DNA of 64,000 nt from assembly GCF_923079645.1 (NCBI RefSeq), contig NZ_CAKLPY010000002.1:620001-684000 (forward strand), read 5' to 3'. Every line of letters starts with the position of its first letter. Position 1 is the first letter of the stretch. Both the position numbers and the translations under genes were made by a program. The notes under the pieces were generated by a model. That model was not told where the DNA came from. It saw only the letters and a program-made list of their open reading frames with translations, and searched no databases. Of this stretch, positions 63,168-64,000 are shown in pieces. Origin of the DNA: Emticicia aquatica. GTDB lineage: Bacteria > Bacteroidota > Bacteroidia > Cytophagales > Spirosomataceae.

Positions 63168-64000
63168 CTACAAACCAGCTTCTTTCAGCCAAGTTTTCAA
63201 TAAAGCCAAATCTTTTTTCATGGCTAAAATAATTTCTTTTTTGTCGATTTTAGGATTTCTTAAACCATTCTCTGCTCCTCCTAAATCATACTCGAAGTGC
63301 ATTGTGATTGGCACATTGATATTATATTGCTTTAATAATTGTAGAAACTTCTTCCAATCAACAATACCTTCGCCCAGCGGACAACCTTCTTTTTGAAGTT
63401 TGCCATCTTTTACTGTCCATTTAAAATCTTTAATTGCCAACGATTTTATGTACGGAGCAATAATTCTAAAACCTGTTTCCCAATTGGCACCACTTTCGGC
63501 AGTAGCATGATTGACGTCATATTGGCAACCCATGAATGGTGAATGAATGTTTTTGAAAATCGGCTGTAAATCCCAAACAGCCGCTCCTAAATATTGCCCA
63601 CCATGATTTTGGTATTCGCCCGAAACCTTGTATTTATTGTTGAGTATCTCTAACTCTTTCATTTGCTTGGCAAAAGCATCCACTTGCTGCATAATATCTT
63701 TTTGCATTTCAAAATGATACCAACCCAAGCGATAATGCTTAATTCCGAGTGTATTAGCGGTTTTCACAATACGCTCTGATGAAGTATCCGCCTGTAAAAT
63801 ACTCGTTGTCATCATCGCAATCTCAATATTGGCTTTTTTAGCTGCATCTACTGCTTTGGGCAAATCGGTTTCGACTTTTTCGGGCAGCACATGGCCATCA
63901 GGCCGCACCGTTAAATCGATTCCATCGAATCCCATTTCGGCAACCGTCTTAGCCAAAATCGTATAATCTTCAATCCAATGTAGTGTTTTAGAAAACACAC
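63168..64000 (-). CDS. Sugar phosphate isomerase/epimerase family, partial at right edge
   Basis: The gene runs off the right edge; 276 codons are visible, ending at 63168. The frame has no credible Met at its visible beginning, where FSKTLHWIEDYTILAK follows a GTG codon, so the true start is outside. The fold is an xylose-isomerase-like TIM barrel: MGFDGIDLTVRPDGHVLP, the metal/substrate Glu and His in KVSGEYQNHGGQYLG, QYDVNHATAESG, and HFEYDLGGAE near the end. Relatives are hydroxypyruvate isomerase-like or keto-sugar epimerases. It leads the visible part of the uronate operon. Confidence 0.82.
   Translation of the reverse strand, partial: VFSKTLHWIEDYTILAKTVAEMGFDGIDLTVRPDGHVLPEKVETDLPKAVDAAKKANIEIAMMTTSILQADTSSERIVKTANTLGIKHYRLGWYHFEMQKDIMQQVDAFAKQMKELEILNNKYKVSGEYQNHGGQYLGAAVWDLQPIFKNIHSPFMGCQYDVNHATAESGANWETGFRIIAPYIKSLAIKDFKWTVKDGKLQKEGCPLGEGIVDWKKFLQLLKQYNINVPITMHFEYDLGGAENGLRNPKIDKKEIILAMKKDLALLKTWLKEAGL

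Noticed and set aside
1..64000. CRISPR arrays, tRNA/rRNA genes, insertion sequences, integrases or phage genes
   Set aside because: No spaced repeat array, no transposase or integrase motif and no recognisable cloverleaf or rRNA stretch was seen in the intergenic regions, though a covariance-model search was not possible.

Overview
The window is a 64-kb piece of a low-GC bacterial chromosome, dense with genes on both strands. It looks like a Bacteroidota genome, most probably Cytophagales. Two proteins end in type-A sorting domains of the type IX secretion system. Several genes have Bacteroidota-type -7 elements (TAnnTTTG). There is a carboxypeptidase-like/TonB-plug surface protein and there are LytTR-type two-component proteins. 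The order is inferred from gene content; the genus is not resolved. I see no rRNA, tRNA, CRISPR array, insertion sequence, prophage or recognisable defence island. Most genes are housekeeping or ordinary accessory metabolism.

Layout. 1-7.8 kb: a partial thiolase with a clear promoter and operator dyad, an MdtH-like MFS exporter, a MalY/PatB-type aminotransferase overlapping a gene that fuses a flavin monooxygenase to a DsbA/SpxH-like thioredoxin module, a PhyH dioxygenase divergent from an AraC regulator, and a TPR protein. 7.9-17.3 kb: DEAD-box helicase, a large unknown membrane protein, D-aminoacylase-like amidohydrolase, YqgE/AlgH, a T9SS cargo protein, and an MFS / VOC / HAD-phosphatase operon. 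17.5-30.8 kb: a secreted SGNH/sialate-esterase-like T9SS cargo, UvrA, two hypotheticals, a TonB-plug protein that seems to lack a barrel, NrdA, a 509-bp gene-free region with DnaA boxes, thiamine pyrophosphokinase and a 69-aa protein. 31-42.7 kb: FtsK, LolA-like carrier, ICMT/PEMT-like methyltransferase, DUF2807 protein, O-antigen-ligase-like TPR protein, PepF, an M14 peptidase pair and a CYTH protein. 42.9-50.3 kb: PhoB/PhoR-like two-component system, RluA, GreA (with a hairpin-rich leader), Fmt, HemB, PyrC and a DUF1801 protein. 50.4-56.7 kb: a LytTR/LytS regulatory cluster with a 21-bp-period tandem operator, a DUF3291 protein, phosphohexomutase and an OmpA-like lipoprotein. 56.8-64 kb: a six-gene minus-strand operon for uronate/glycoside catabolism (sugar isomerase, GH88, OYE-like oxidoreductase, SDR, Tat-exported Gfo/Idh/MocA oxidoreductase, MFS transporter) that ends at a strong terminator and runs off the right edge.

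How genes work together. The last operon reads as cleavage of unsaturated uronyl glycosides followed by redox and isomerase steps and import. The first cluster looks like specialised amino-acid-derived or sulfur/redox chemistry with export. The LytTR genes form a compact sensor-regulator circuit with a likely binding site between them. Many genes end in strong, often bidirectional hairpin terminators. The most interesting points are the monooxygenase-DsbA fusion, the LytTR tandem repeat, the two terminator-like hairpins in the greA leader, the DnaA-box cluster beside nrdA, the promoter/operator at the thiolase gene, and the uronate operon. I did not find a clearly new large system.
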